A stretch of 7,594 bases of DNA from an uncultured Anaerolineaceae bacterium. Its GTDB lineage: Bacteria > Chloroflexota > Anaerolineae > Anaerolineales > Anaerolineaceae. Positions 1-7,594 of the stretch are shown piece after piece. The stretch is taken from the NCBI GenBank assembly GCA_937920255.1, contig CALDSL010000411.1:1-7594 (forward strand), given 5' to 3'. The notes beneath the pieces are model-generated. The model was not told the DNA's origin. It saw nothing but the letters and a program-made list of their open reading frames with translations, and did not search any database. Both the position numbers and the translations under genes were made by a program. Each line of letters begins with the position of its first letter. Position 1 is the stretch's first letter.

Positions 1-116
1 AGGCTGTCGCGGCGGGCCAGCACATTGGTAATGATTTCTTCCTGCAGCGGTTTGAACTGGTTGTAACCAAAGACGGTGCGAAGAATGTCGGCGGGGATGC
101 GGCTGGTGGTGTTCAT
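1..116 (-). CDS. recQ: RecQ-family ATP-dependent DNA helicase, N-terminal fragment (gene runs off the left edge)
   Basis: Only the first 38 codons are in the window, read on the minus strand from ATG at 116-114. The peptide reads MNTTSRIPADILRTVFGYNQ and continues F-K-P-L-Q-E-E-I-I-T-N-V-L-A-R-R-D-S. The block V-F-G-Y-x-x-F-[KR]-P-x-Q-E-E-I-I is the conserved start of RecQ helicases (motif 0, whose glutamine contacts the adenine of ATP), just before Walker A, which lies outside the window. RecQ enzymes are 3'-5' superfamily 2 helicases used in recombination and replication-fork repair. The start is placed at this ATG because family similarity begins about ten residues later, as usual. There is no convincing Shine-Dalgarno upstream; a -10-like TAAGAT lies 8 bases before the ATG. 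Helicase and zinc-binding domains cannot be checked, so a shorter RecQ-like paralogue cannot be excluded. Confidence 0.85.
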   Translation of the reverse strand, partial: MNTTSRIPADILRTVFGYNQFKPLQEEIITNVLARRDS

Positions 117-124
117 CGTGCCCA

Positions 125-130
125 ATCTTA
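125..130 (-). promoter_or_regulatory. Candidate -10 element for recQ (possible leaderless start)
   Basis: The minus strand reads TAAGAT here (4 of 6 matches to TATAAT), separated from the recQ ATG by 8 bases. That would put the transcription start at or next to the start codon. No good -35 is visible at 16-18 bp. This is a weak call based on position and on the lack of a Shine-Dalgarno. Confidence 0.25.
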
Positions 131-193
131 CCGCATTTCGGGGCGGAACACGAACGGGATGAAAGGTGATTAAAGCTGGAAGGGAAAACCCGA

Positions 194-223
194 TTCTCAT
201 GACTGTTTCGGGTGTGATACCAT
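194..223 (+). promoter_or_regulatory. Candidate promoter for modB (possible leaderless start)
   Basis: TTCTCA at 194-199 (4 of 6 to TTGACA), an 18-bp spacer, then extended -10 TGA-TACCAT with the hexamer at 218-223 (4 of 6 to TATAAT). The predicted start of transcription falls at about 230-231, which is the GTG start codon of modB. No Shine-Dalgarno is present before that GTG. Weak individually; supported mainly by the spacing. Confidence 0.28.
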
Positions 224-230
224 TAAGCCC

Positions 231-1130
<900 letters not shown>

Positions 1131-1135
1131 CCGCC

Positions 1136-1876
1136 ATGTGGATCAAATGCCTGACCTGTGAAGCGCTCGCCCGGCCGGTGTATTATTCCGCCGCGCTCTC
1201 GCCGCTCAGCGTGGACGTGCACCTGTTGCGGCGCGGGTTGCACAACCAGCCCGGCGGGCTGCGGCGCACGCTGCAAGAGGCCATCGACGCGTGCGAGGGC
1301 GGGCCGTATCAGGCCGTGGCCCTTGCCTACGGGTTGTGCGGCAAGGCTATCGCCGGTCTGCAGGCGCGCTCGATCCCGCTGGTCATCCCGCGCGCGCACG
1401 ACTGCATCACCCTGTTCCTGGGCAGCCGCGCGCGCTACCAGCAGGAGTTTGAACGCTGCCCGGGCACCTACTGGTATGTGCCGGATTACATCGAGCGCAA
1501 CGACGGCTCGAACGGCGCGCTTTCGCTGGGCTCGGGCATCGACGCTGACCTGGAAGCCGAGTATGAAGGCTACGTGCAAAAATTCGGCAAAGATAACGCC
1601 GATTACCTGATGCAGGTGATGGGCGCGTGGCAGAAACACTACCAGCGCGCGGTGTTTATCGATCTGGGCATCGGCGGCGCGCCGGACGTGGAAGAAAAGG
1701 CGCAGGCCGAAGCCACGCGGCGCGGTTGGGCGTTCGAACGCCTGCAGGGCGATCTGGTTCTGGTGCGCCGCCTGTTGAACGGCGACTGGGAGCAGGATTT
1801 TCTCGTAGTCCAGCCCGGGCAGACGGTGCAGATGACGTTGGATGATGGGATTATAAGTGCATCGCAAGAAACTTAA
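1136..1876 (+). CDS. DUF1638 domain protein, co-transcribed with modB
   Basis: This 246-residue soluble protein has no signal peptide or membrane segment and matches the DUF1638 family by its hallmark blocks. These are an N-terminal C5-L-T-C8-E, A-Y-G-L-C68-G at 64-69, and IPLVIPRAHDCITLFLGS at 80-97, followed by C108-P-G-T-Y-W-Y. The many conserved cysteines and histidines (C5, C8, C68, H88, C90, C108) suggest metal or cofactor binding, but this is inference. The family has no established function. From memory, members are often found near corrinoid methyltransferase genes in archaea and anaerobic bacteria. The ATG at 1136 is chosen because family similarity begins within the first residues (MWIKCLTCEAL); the frame is open further upstream only inside modB. 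The spacing (5 bases after the modB stop, with GGAAGA at 1115-1120 as a distant weak RBS) argues for translational coupling. A link to molybdenum or tungsten handling is suggested only by the neighbour. Confidence 0.85.
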   Translation: MWIKCLTCEALARPVYYSAALSPLSVDVHLLRRGLHNQPGGLRRTLQEAIDACEGGPYQAVALAYGLCGKAIAGLQARSIPLVIPRAHDCITLFLGSRARYQQEFERCPGTYWYVPDYIERNDGSNGALSLGSGIDADLEAEYEGYVQKFGKDNADYLMQVMGAWQKHYQRAVFIDLGIGGAPDVEEKAQAEATRRGWAFERLQGDLVLVRRLLNGDWEQDFLVVQPGQTVQMTLDDGIISASQET

Positions 1877-1923
1877 TCACGAATAAGACCAAATAAAAAC
1901 GAACGGCACGAATAGATATTTAT

Positions 1924-1980
1924 GTAGGTTGGGTAGCTCGGAGAGCACCCTGCGGGTCCTCTCCGAGCTACCCAACCTAC
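1924..1980. repeat. Long nested palindrome, REP/MITE-like element
   Basis: Two perfect 22-base inverted arms (1924-1945 and 1959-1980) flank a 13-base centre. Each arm starts GTAGGTTGGGTAGCTCGG on its own strand. Inside, after one C/C mismatch, ACCC (1947-1950) pairs with GGGT (1954-1957) around a TGC loop. The whole 57 bases could therefore fold into one cruciform or hairpin. The GTAGGTTGGGT...ACCCAACCTAC termini resemble a type of short palindromic repeat found dispersed in many bacterial genomes (recollection, not searched). No T-tract follows either arm, so it is not a standard rho-independent terminator, although it could still protect or end the modB-DUF1638 transcript. Only one copy is in the window. 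Confidence 0.75.
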
Positions 1981-2037
1981 GATATCCTATGAGATCCTAA
2001 CAAATACAACAAGCTCTACCGCATTCCCGCGGCTCGA

Positions 2038-2043
2038 TATGAT
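2038..2043 (+). promoter_or_regulatory. Candidate -10 element for the glycosyltransferase gene
   Basis: TATGAT matches TATAAT in 4-5 positions depending on alignment and sits 43 bases before the ATG at 2087. At 17-bp spacing the -35 would be TCTACC (2015-2020), a poor match. Offered because the long palindrome upstream separates this gene from the previous operon, so a promoter is expected in this gap. Confidence 0.25.
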
Positions 2044-2086
2044 AGTAAAATTGGCAGCAGTCTAGCGTTTGTGGGATCGGGACAGC

Positions 2087-4372
2087 ATGAAGCGTGCATT
2101 CGGGTTTCTCTTTGATCTGCTTCTGGTGGTGCTCATCCTCACCGGGGTGGTCTTTCGCTTCTCATGGATGAACTGGAACCAGGACGCCGACCTGCACCCG
2201 GACGAGTACGGCCTGACCGGCACCATTTCGGTTCTGCGCCTGCCGGATTCGGCCGCGGAGTACTTCAACACTCGCATTTCCCCCATCAGCCCATACCAGA
2301 AATACGACATCGACGGCCAGCCCACCGACCCCGGCCCGGACAACCGCATGCGCTGGGGCCAGTGGCCAATTATCCTCATCCGCGCGGCGGCGGAGTTGAC
2401 CGGCAACACCGGCTATTCCGAGCTGCGGCTGATGGGCCGCCATCTCTCCGCGCTGGCCGACGTATTTTCATTGCTCTTCATATTTCTGATCGGCAAGCGG
2501 CTGTACGGCGAGCGCGCCGGGCTATTGGCGGCCGCCCTGAGCGCGCTGGCGGTGATGCAGATCCAGCAGTCGCACTTTATGACTTCGGATAATTTCGGCG
2601 TGCTGTTTTGCGTGCTGGCGGTTTGGTCGGCGGCACAGACGGTGCGCCTGCCCGACCTGGAAGAACCGCCGGGAGCGGTGTGGCCGTGGTACGCGTTGTT
2701 CGGCGTCTTTTTAGGGATGGCGGTGGCCACCAAGATTAACCTGGTGCTGGTGGCGGGCGTGATTATCCTGGCGGCGCTGCTGGAGGTGTACGACATCACC
2801 GGTGGGATGCGCTGGCGCGCGCTGACCCCGTGGATGCGCGCCTTCCTGCTGCTGGCGCTGGCCTCGGGCGTTTCGCTGATCACCTTCCGCGTGTGCCAGC
2901 CGATGAGCTTCCGCGCCGAAACCGGCGACACCACCCTTCTGACGCTGCACCTCAACCAGGATTGGGTCGACAGCATGGAAGTGGCGCAAAACGAGTCGCG
3001 CGGCGTCAACGCCGGGCCACCCGGCGAGCAGTGGACCAACCGCATCCCGCTGGTATTCCCGCTGGTCAACATGGTGTTGTGGGGCATGGGGCTGGCGCTG
3101 GGCCTGGCGGCGTGGACCGGGTTCGGCTGGGCGCTGGCGCATATTGCGCGGCTGAAACCGGGCTGGCAGGCGCACGCGCTCCCGGCCGCCTGGGTGGGCG
3201 CGTACTTCCTGTTCATGGGCACGCGGCATGTGATGTCTATGCGCTACTTTTTACCAATCTATCCATTCCTGTGCCTGTTGGCAGCCGCCGCCCTGCTGGA
3301 CTGGTACGACCGCAAAGCCCAGGCACGCGGCCGGACGCTGCTCCCCGCCCTGGCAACCGGCGCCGTCCTGCTGGCCACCTTTGCCTGGTCGGTGGGGTTT
3401 GTGCGCGCGGTGTACATGCAGCCCAACACGCGCATTCAGGCCACGCGCTGGATCTTTGAAAACGTGAGCGCCCCGTTTCACCTGGAACTGGACGCGCTGG
3501 GCGAGACCGTCCGCCAGCCGGTAGCCGCGCCGAGCCTGTTGGTGCTTACCCCCGGCGAGCGCTTCCAGTCGGAATTTCGCCTGAGCGAAAGCGCCACGCT
3601 CACCGGCGTAAACGTGGCTCACCTGCGCAGCCTGTCGGAGGATGTTCGCGCCGGCGCGATCCGCATCCAGATTGCATCTGACCCGGGCGGCGAGCAGGTG
3701 CTGGCGCAAACCGAGGTGGCCGTGCCGACCATGGGCGCCGACCCGCGCGGCGAGCCGGCCACGGGCAATTTCCCGCCGGTGGCGATAGCTGCCGGGCAGA
3801 CATATTACCTGTTCGCCAGCGCTGCGGGGGAGAACCCTGCCGTGGTCGAGCGCACGGTGCTCGGCAATGAGCACTGGGATGAATCGCTGCCGGTGCGGCT
3901 GGACGGCTACGATCCCTTCGGCCAGTTTTACACCGGCGTTTCGATGGACGTGCGCTGGCCGGACGACGATAACAAACGCCAGATGTACATTAATAACCTG
4001 CGCGAAGCGGATTACATCATCCTCCCCAGCCAGCGCGGGCTGTGGAGCGTCTCGCGCCTGCCACAGAATTACCCGATGACGATGGAATATTACCGCGCGC
4101 TGATGGACGGCAGCCTGGGCTTCGAGCTGGCGGCGCAGTTCCAAGCGCCCATCCAGTTTGGGCCGCTGTACATCTCGGATCTGGCCGGGGCCGCGGGTTG
4201 GGGCCAGCCGCCGGATCTGCCGCGCATCAACAACCGCCTGCTGGCCGCGGAAGAAGCGTTCACGATCTATGATCATGCCCCGGTGTGGATTTTCAAGAAG
4301 AGCGAGAATTTTGAGATGGCGCGGGTGATTGAATTTTTTGAGGGGCAGAAGCTCGCGTACGAAGCGCCGTGA
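2087..4372 (+). CDS. Integral-membrane glycosyltransferase, PMT/ArnT-like (GT-C fold), with a beta-rich insertion in the C-terminal domain
   Basis: The 761-residue protein has one hydrophobic segment at about 6-25, then the motif N-Q-D-A-D-L-H37-P-D-E40 in the first external loop. This acidic motif is the catalytic/metal site typical of GT-C enzymes that take sugars from polyprenyl phosphates. G-R-H-L-S-A-L-A-D (117-125) and H163-F-M-T-S-D168 match the PMT_2/ArnT pattern. Further membrane segments run to about 440. The rest is extracytoplasmic: W-I-F-E-N-V (455-460), then a beta-rich stretch (about 466-592), then E-H-W-D-E-S-L-P (595-602), L-R-E-A-D-Y-I-I-L-P-S-Q-R (638-650) and a final Y-D-H-A-P-V-W-I-F near 728-736. 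In relatives I recall, the N-V and H-W-D segments lie close together, so the stretch between looks inserted. ATG 2087 is preferred over the upstream TTG at 2069, with GGGA (2079-2082) 4 bases upstream as RBS. The acceptor (protein, lipid or cell-wall polymer) is unknown. Confidence 0.82.
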   Translation: MKRAFGFLFDLLLVVLILTGVVFRFSWMNWNQDADLHPDEYGLTGTISVLRLPDSAAEYFNTRISPISPYQKYDIDGQPTDPGPDNRMRWGQWPIILIRAAAELTGNTGYSELRLMGRHLSALADVFSLLFIFLIGKRLYGERAGLLAAALSALAVMQIQQSHFMTSDNFGVLFCVLAVWSAAQTVRLPDLEEPPGAVWPWYALFGVFLGMAVATKINLVLVAGVIILAALLEVYDITGGMRWRALTPWMRAFLLLALASGVSLITFRVCQPMSFRAETGDTTLLTLHLNQDWVDSMEVAQNESRGVNAGPPGEQWTNRIPLVFPLVNMVLWGMGLALGLAAWTGFGWALAHIARLKPGWQAHALPAAWVGAYFLFMGTRHVMSMRYFLPIYPFLCLLAAAALLDWYDRKAQARGRTLLPALATGAVLLATFAWSVGFVRAVYMQPNTRIQATRWIFENVSAPFHLELDALGETVRQPVAAPSLLVLTPGERFQSEFRLSESATLTGVNVAHLRSLSEDVRAGAIRIQIASDPGGEQVLAQTEVAVPTMGADPRGEPATGNFPPVAIAAGQTYYLFASAAGENPAVVERTVLGNEHWDESLPVRLDGYDPFGQFYTGVSMDVRWPDDDNKRQMYINNLREADYIILPSQRGLWSVSRLPQNYPMTMEYYRALMDGSLGFELAAQFQAPIQFGPLYISDLAGAAGWGQPPDLPRINNRLLAAEEAFTIYDHAPVWIFKKSENFEMARVIEFFEGQKLAYEAP

Positions 4373-4479
4373 TCTTCAGGATGTTTTTGCAGGGTATGTT
4401 GGCGGTAATAGAAGATTAGGGTTGCGTTTCAACCTGCTCAAAGCGGGCATTTTATGGGTTACGCCAGAGGATAACAAGT

Positions 4480-4493
4480 ACGTGGAGCCACGT
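4480..4493. promoter_or_regulatory. Perfect 6-bp dyad upstream of the secreted-protein gene, possible operator
   Basis: ACGTGG-AG-CCACGT is a perfect inverted repeat with a 2-base centre, about 100 bases before the start codon at 4591 and 40-50 bases upstream of the candidate -10. The position would suit an activator or repressor site. No regulator family is assigned, and a 6-bp dyad can occur by chance. Confidence 0.3.
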
Positions 4494-4535
4494 CAATAAT
4501 ATATGATGTTTGTCACTAGAATTTGTTGTATGTAA

Positions 4536-4544
4536 TGATAAAAT
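4536..4544 (+). promoter_or_regulatory. Candidate extended -10 promoter for the secreted-protein gene
   Basis: TGA-TAAAAT (hexamer at 4539-4544, 5 of 6 to TATAAT) carries the extended -10 TGn. A TTGTCA at 4510-4515 is a good -35 sequence but lies 23 bp away, too far for this hexamer. The start would be near 4551, leaving a 40-base leader that contains the strong RBS. The whole surrounding stretch is AT-rich, which raises the chance of a false -10. Confidence 0.35.
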
Positions 4545-4590
4545 ATATCTAACTAAATTCTAACCATTTTCAAACCAAAGGGGGAGTTTT

Positions 4591-4989
4591 ATGAGAAAGT
4601 TTCTATTTGCATTTCTCGCATTTGTCATATTATTTACCTGCCTGGCTACACCACGCAGCGCTTACGCATGGCCATGGTCGAGCAAATATAATGTGAAGGT
4701 TGATGTAACATTTAAGCCCACGAAAGGCGTCTTCCCTATCAATGTAGTCGATTGCAAAAAAGCGACGATGTCTGTTGGTGGAAAGCTATATACTGCCTCA
4801 GTGTCCAATCCATGGCTTGCCAACAAATGCTCCGTTACGTTTAACGGCGTAGATGTTAAGACCAGCGGCACATACACCGTTAAATTAACCTACAAGTATT
4901 ACTTCTCCGATTACACCAAAGATATGTACGTATCGTTGAGCCGGCCGCTTGGAGCAACCTTGACACGTTCGGCGACAGTCTACCCGTAA
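4591..4989 (+). CDS. Small secreted beta-rich protein of unknown function
   Basis: I do not recognise a family. The 132-residue product begins with a clear Sec signal peptide: M-R-K, a hydrophobic core at about 4-18, and an S-A-Y-A cleavage site after A26. The mature part (about 106 residues, starting W-P-W-S-S-K-Y) is rich in V, T, Y, K and S in alternating patterns. Examples are Y-N-V-K-V-D-V-T-F at 33-41 and T-Y-T-V-K-L-T-Y-K-Y-Y-F at 94-105, which suggest a small beta-sandwich. Two cysteines, C55 and C80, could form a disulfide outside the membrane. No lipobox: C17 lies inside the signal core, before the cleavage site. The RBS is very strong (AAGGGGGAG at 4578-4586, 4 bases before ATG). 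It stands alone, with its own candidate promoter and a strong terminator about 90 bases downstream. At about 45% GC (counted) it is clearly AT-richer than its GC-rich neighbours, suggesting acquisition by transfer or a distinct expression class. Confidence 0.8.
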   Translation: MRKFLFAFLAFVILFTCLATPRSAYAWPWSSKYNVKVDVTFKPTKGVFPINVVDCKKATMSVGGKLYTASVSNPWLANKCSVTFNGVDVKTSGTYTVKLTYKYYFSDYTKDMYVSLSRPLGATLTRSATVYP

Positions 4990-5076
4990 CCGCGAAGGTG
5001 TGGCCATCGTAATTGTTAGCGAGGATTCATCTTTCAGGTCCTGACAGCGCATCTAGAAAACCTCTTGCAATGACAC

Positions 5077-5115
5077 GGCTCATCTTGAAACCATTTCAAG
5101 ATGAGCCTTCTTTTT
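5077..5115 (+). terminator. Rho-independent terminator after the secreted-protein gene
   Basis: GGCTCATCTTGAAA (5077-5090) pairs perfectly with TTTCAAGATGAGCC (5094-5107) over 14 bp with a CCA loop. TTCTTTTT (5108-5115) follows directly. This ends transcription from the upstream gene and insulates the inositol promoter that starts 20 bases later. No T-tract lies on the opposite side, so it appears one-directional. Confidence 0.93.
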
Positions 5116-5135
5116 AAAAATGAGGGTACATTTTC

Positions 5136-5164
5136 TTGACGCTCCCTATGCAAAATGCTATACT
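5136..5164 (+). promoter_or_regulatory. Strong sigma70-type promoter of the inositol operon
   Basis: TTGACG (5136-5141, 5 of 6 to TTGACA), a 17-bp spacer, then TATACT (5159-5164, 5 of 6 to TATAAT) preceded by TGC, an extended -10. The predicted start is about 5171, giving a leader of about 57 bases before the iolB ATG. It is the best promoter in the window. Confidence 0.88.
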
Positions 5165-5170
5165 GAATAA

Positions 5171-5184
5171 TGCGAACGTTTGCA
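5171..5184. promoter_or_regulatory. LacI/PurR-family type operator at the +1 of the inositol operon
   Basis: TGCGAACGTTTGCA is an inverted repeat with a single mismatched pair (G at position 4 against T at position 11) around a central CG. The form GCAAACGTTTGC is typical of LacI/GalR-family operators such as PurR sites. It begins at the predicted transcription start, where a bound repressor would block polymerase. The cognate regulator is not in the window. The natural inference is a LacI-family inositol repressor released by a pathway intermediate. Confidence 0.7.
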
Positions 5185-5227
5185 CGATCTGTCACAAAAT
5201 AGGGAAAGCGAGGTTAGCAGGATCTGT

Positions 5228-6133
5228 ATGAGATATACGCCCGAGAACCTTATTGTCCGTTCCGAACCAGCCGCTGGTTCGTCCTTACTGGTGGAAGTGA
5301 CGCCGGAAAAAGCCGGCTGGGACCTGATCCATTTCCAGGCGCACCGCCTGTTGAAGGGCCAGACCTGGGAAATTGCCCCCGGGGCGTACGAACTGGCCAT
5401 AGTTGTTCTTTCTGGCACGCTTTCGATCCGCTCCAACCGCGGAAACTGGGCAGGCATCGGCCAGCGCGACAGTGTTTTCAACGGCCTGCCGGAAGCGTTG
5501 TACCTGCCGCCCCAATCGAGCGCCCAGATCACCGCTGAGAGCGACTGCGAGTTTGCCGTCACCTGGGTGGCCGCCGACCAGGACCACCCCGCCCGGCTGA
5601 TCCGTCAGGGCGACGTCACCGTCGAAATTCGCGGCGGCGATAATGCAACGCGGCAGATCAACGGCATCATTCGCCCCGGGTTCGACTGCCAGCGGCTGGT
5701 GGTGGTCGAGGTCTACACGCCCAGCGGTAGCTGGTCAAGCTACCCGCCCCACAAGCACGACGTGATCATCGAACAAGACGGCAAACTGCTGGAAGCCGAC
5801 CTGGAAGAGATTTATTATTACAAGATCAACCCTGAAGACGGCTACGCCATCCAGCGTGTGTACACCGACGCCACCTCGCCGCTGCACAAAGCCGGTAACC
5901 CTCTCGACGCGCTGCTGCGCCCCTGCAACAATGACGTTGTTCTGGTGCCGGAAGGCTATCACCCGGTGGTATCGCCGCCCGGTTACACCAGTTATTATCT
6001 GAACGTGCTGGCCGGCAGCCACCAGGCGCTCACCGCGCTGGACGACCCGCAGTTTACCTGGGTCAAAGACAGCTACCGCTCGCAAGACCCGCGCGTGCCC
6101 ATTTTCCCAGTCGATCCACAGCAGTTCATTTAA
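5228..6133 (+). CDS. iolB: 5-deoxy-glucuronate isomerase
   Basis: IolB converts 5-deoxy-D-glucuronate to 2-deoxy-5-keto-D-gluconate (EC 5.3.1.30) in cytoplasmic myo-inositol breakdown. The product of 301 residues belongs to the KduI/IolB cupin family. The second cupin half holds the metal ligands expected for the family: S-Y-P-P-H175-K-H177-D at 171-178, E-E194-I-Y-Y-Y-K at 193-199, and E-G-Y-H245-P at 242-246. It is somewhat longer than B. subtilis IolB (271), without an obvious extra domain. The ATG at 5228 is chosen because AGCAGGA (5216-5222) sits 5 bases upstream. An in-frame TTG at 5180 would add 16 residues but lies inside the operator at the predicted transcript start, so it can be set aside. 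First gene of the operon; iolD follows after 23 bases. Expression is probably controlled by the LacI-type operator upstream. Confidence 0.95.
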   Translation: MRYTPENLIVRSEPAAGSSLLVEVTPEKAGWDLIHFQAHRLLKGQTWEIAPGAYELAIVVLSGTLSIRSNRGNWAGIGQRDSVFNGLPEALYLPPQSSAQITAESDCEFAVTWVAADQDHPARLIRQGDVTVEIRGGDNATRQINGIIRPGFDCQRLVVVEVYTPSGSWSSYPPHKHDVIIEQDGKLLEADLEEIYYYKINPEDGYAIQRVYTDATSPLHKAGNPLDALLRPCNNDVVLVPEGYHPVVSPPGYTSYYLNVLAGSHQALTALDDPQFTWVKDSYRSQDPRVPIFPVDPQQFI

Positions 6134-6156
6134 ACCCATCCACAAGAGGTATCGCA

Positions 6157-7594
<1,438 letters not shown>

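Noticed and set aside
1878..1914. 8-bp direct repeat CACGAATA (1878-1885 and 1907-1914)
   Set aside because: Short, in AT-rich spacer, without associated inverted repeats or a mobile gene. Compatible with chance, or with degenerate intergenic repeat sequence.
3251..4276. 341-codon minus-strand frame opposite the glycosyltransferase
   Set aside because: Antisense shadow: arginine/glutamine/alanine-rich with no recognisable motif, and it overlaps a supported gene.
4420..4440. Short hairpins after the glycosyltransferase (GGTTG-CGTTT-CAACC, and CCTGC/GCGGG just downstream) as a terminator
   Set aside because: The stems are only 5 bp and partly overlap, and there is no proper T-run after them (only TTTT in CATTTTATG). 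Too weak to call.
5180..5227. TTG at 5180 as the iolB start
   Set aside because: It lies within the predicted operator, about 9 bases after the transcription start, and has no RBS. The ATG at 5228 has AGCAGGA 5 bases upstream.

Overview
The window (7594 bp) looks like chromosomal DNA of a high-GC bacterium, most likely a member of the Chloroflexota (Anaerolineae-like). That placement is an inference. It rests on the ArnT/PMT-type glycosyltransferase with a long soluble C-terminal part ending in a Y-D-H-x-P-V-W-I-F motif, a DUF1638 protein beside a ModB permease, a class II-style inositol operon, and GC-rich coding DNA. No ribosomal RNA or taxonomic marker gene is present to prove it.

Left part (1-1876): the first 116 bases are the 5' end of a recQ-type DNA helicase gene on the minus strand. 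It is divergent from a plus-strand pair: a ModB-type molybdate permease and, five bases after its stop, a 246-residue DUF1638 protein. Neither modA nor modC is in the window. Both divergent genes lack a clear Shine-Dalgarno sequence and have -10-like hexamers 7-8 bases before their start codons, so leaderless transcription is possible.

Middle (1877-4372): a 210-bp spacer carries a very long, nearly perfect palindrome (22-bp arms plus a nested 4-bp stem), which looks like a REP/MITE-type repeat. It is followed by a 761-residue integral-membrane glycosyltransferase that appears to carry an inserted beta-rich domain in its soluble C-terminal part.

Right-middle (4373-5115): a solitary, AT-richer gene (about 45% GC by hand count) encodes a 132-residue secreted beta-rich protein of unknown function. 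It has a strong RBS and is closed off by a textbook rho-independent terminator (14-bp perfect stem).

Right (5136-7594): the start of a myo-inositol catabolic operon. A strong sigma70 promoter (TTGACG, 17 bp, extended -10 TATACT) is followed directly by a LacI/PurR-type palindromic operator over the predicted +1. Then come iolB (5-deoxyglucuronate isomerase) and iolD (trihydroxycyclohexanedione hydrolase), the latter cut by the window edge after 479 codons. IolD opens the inositol-derived diketone ring and IolB isomerises the resulting 5-deoxyglucuronate, so the two act in consecutive steps. The operator suggests the operon is repressed until an inositol-derived inducer is present.

No tRNA, rRNA, CRISPR array, transposase or phage gene was seen. 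No gene-free stretch exceeds 300 bases.
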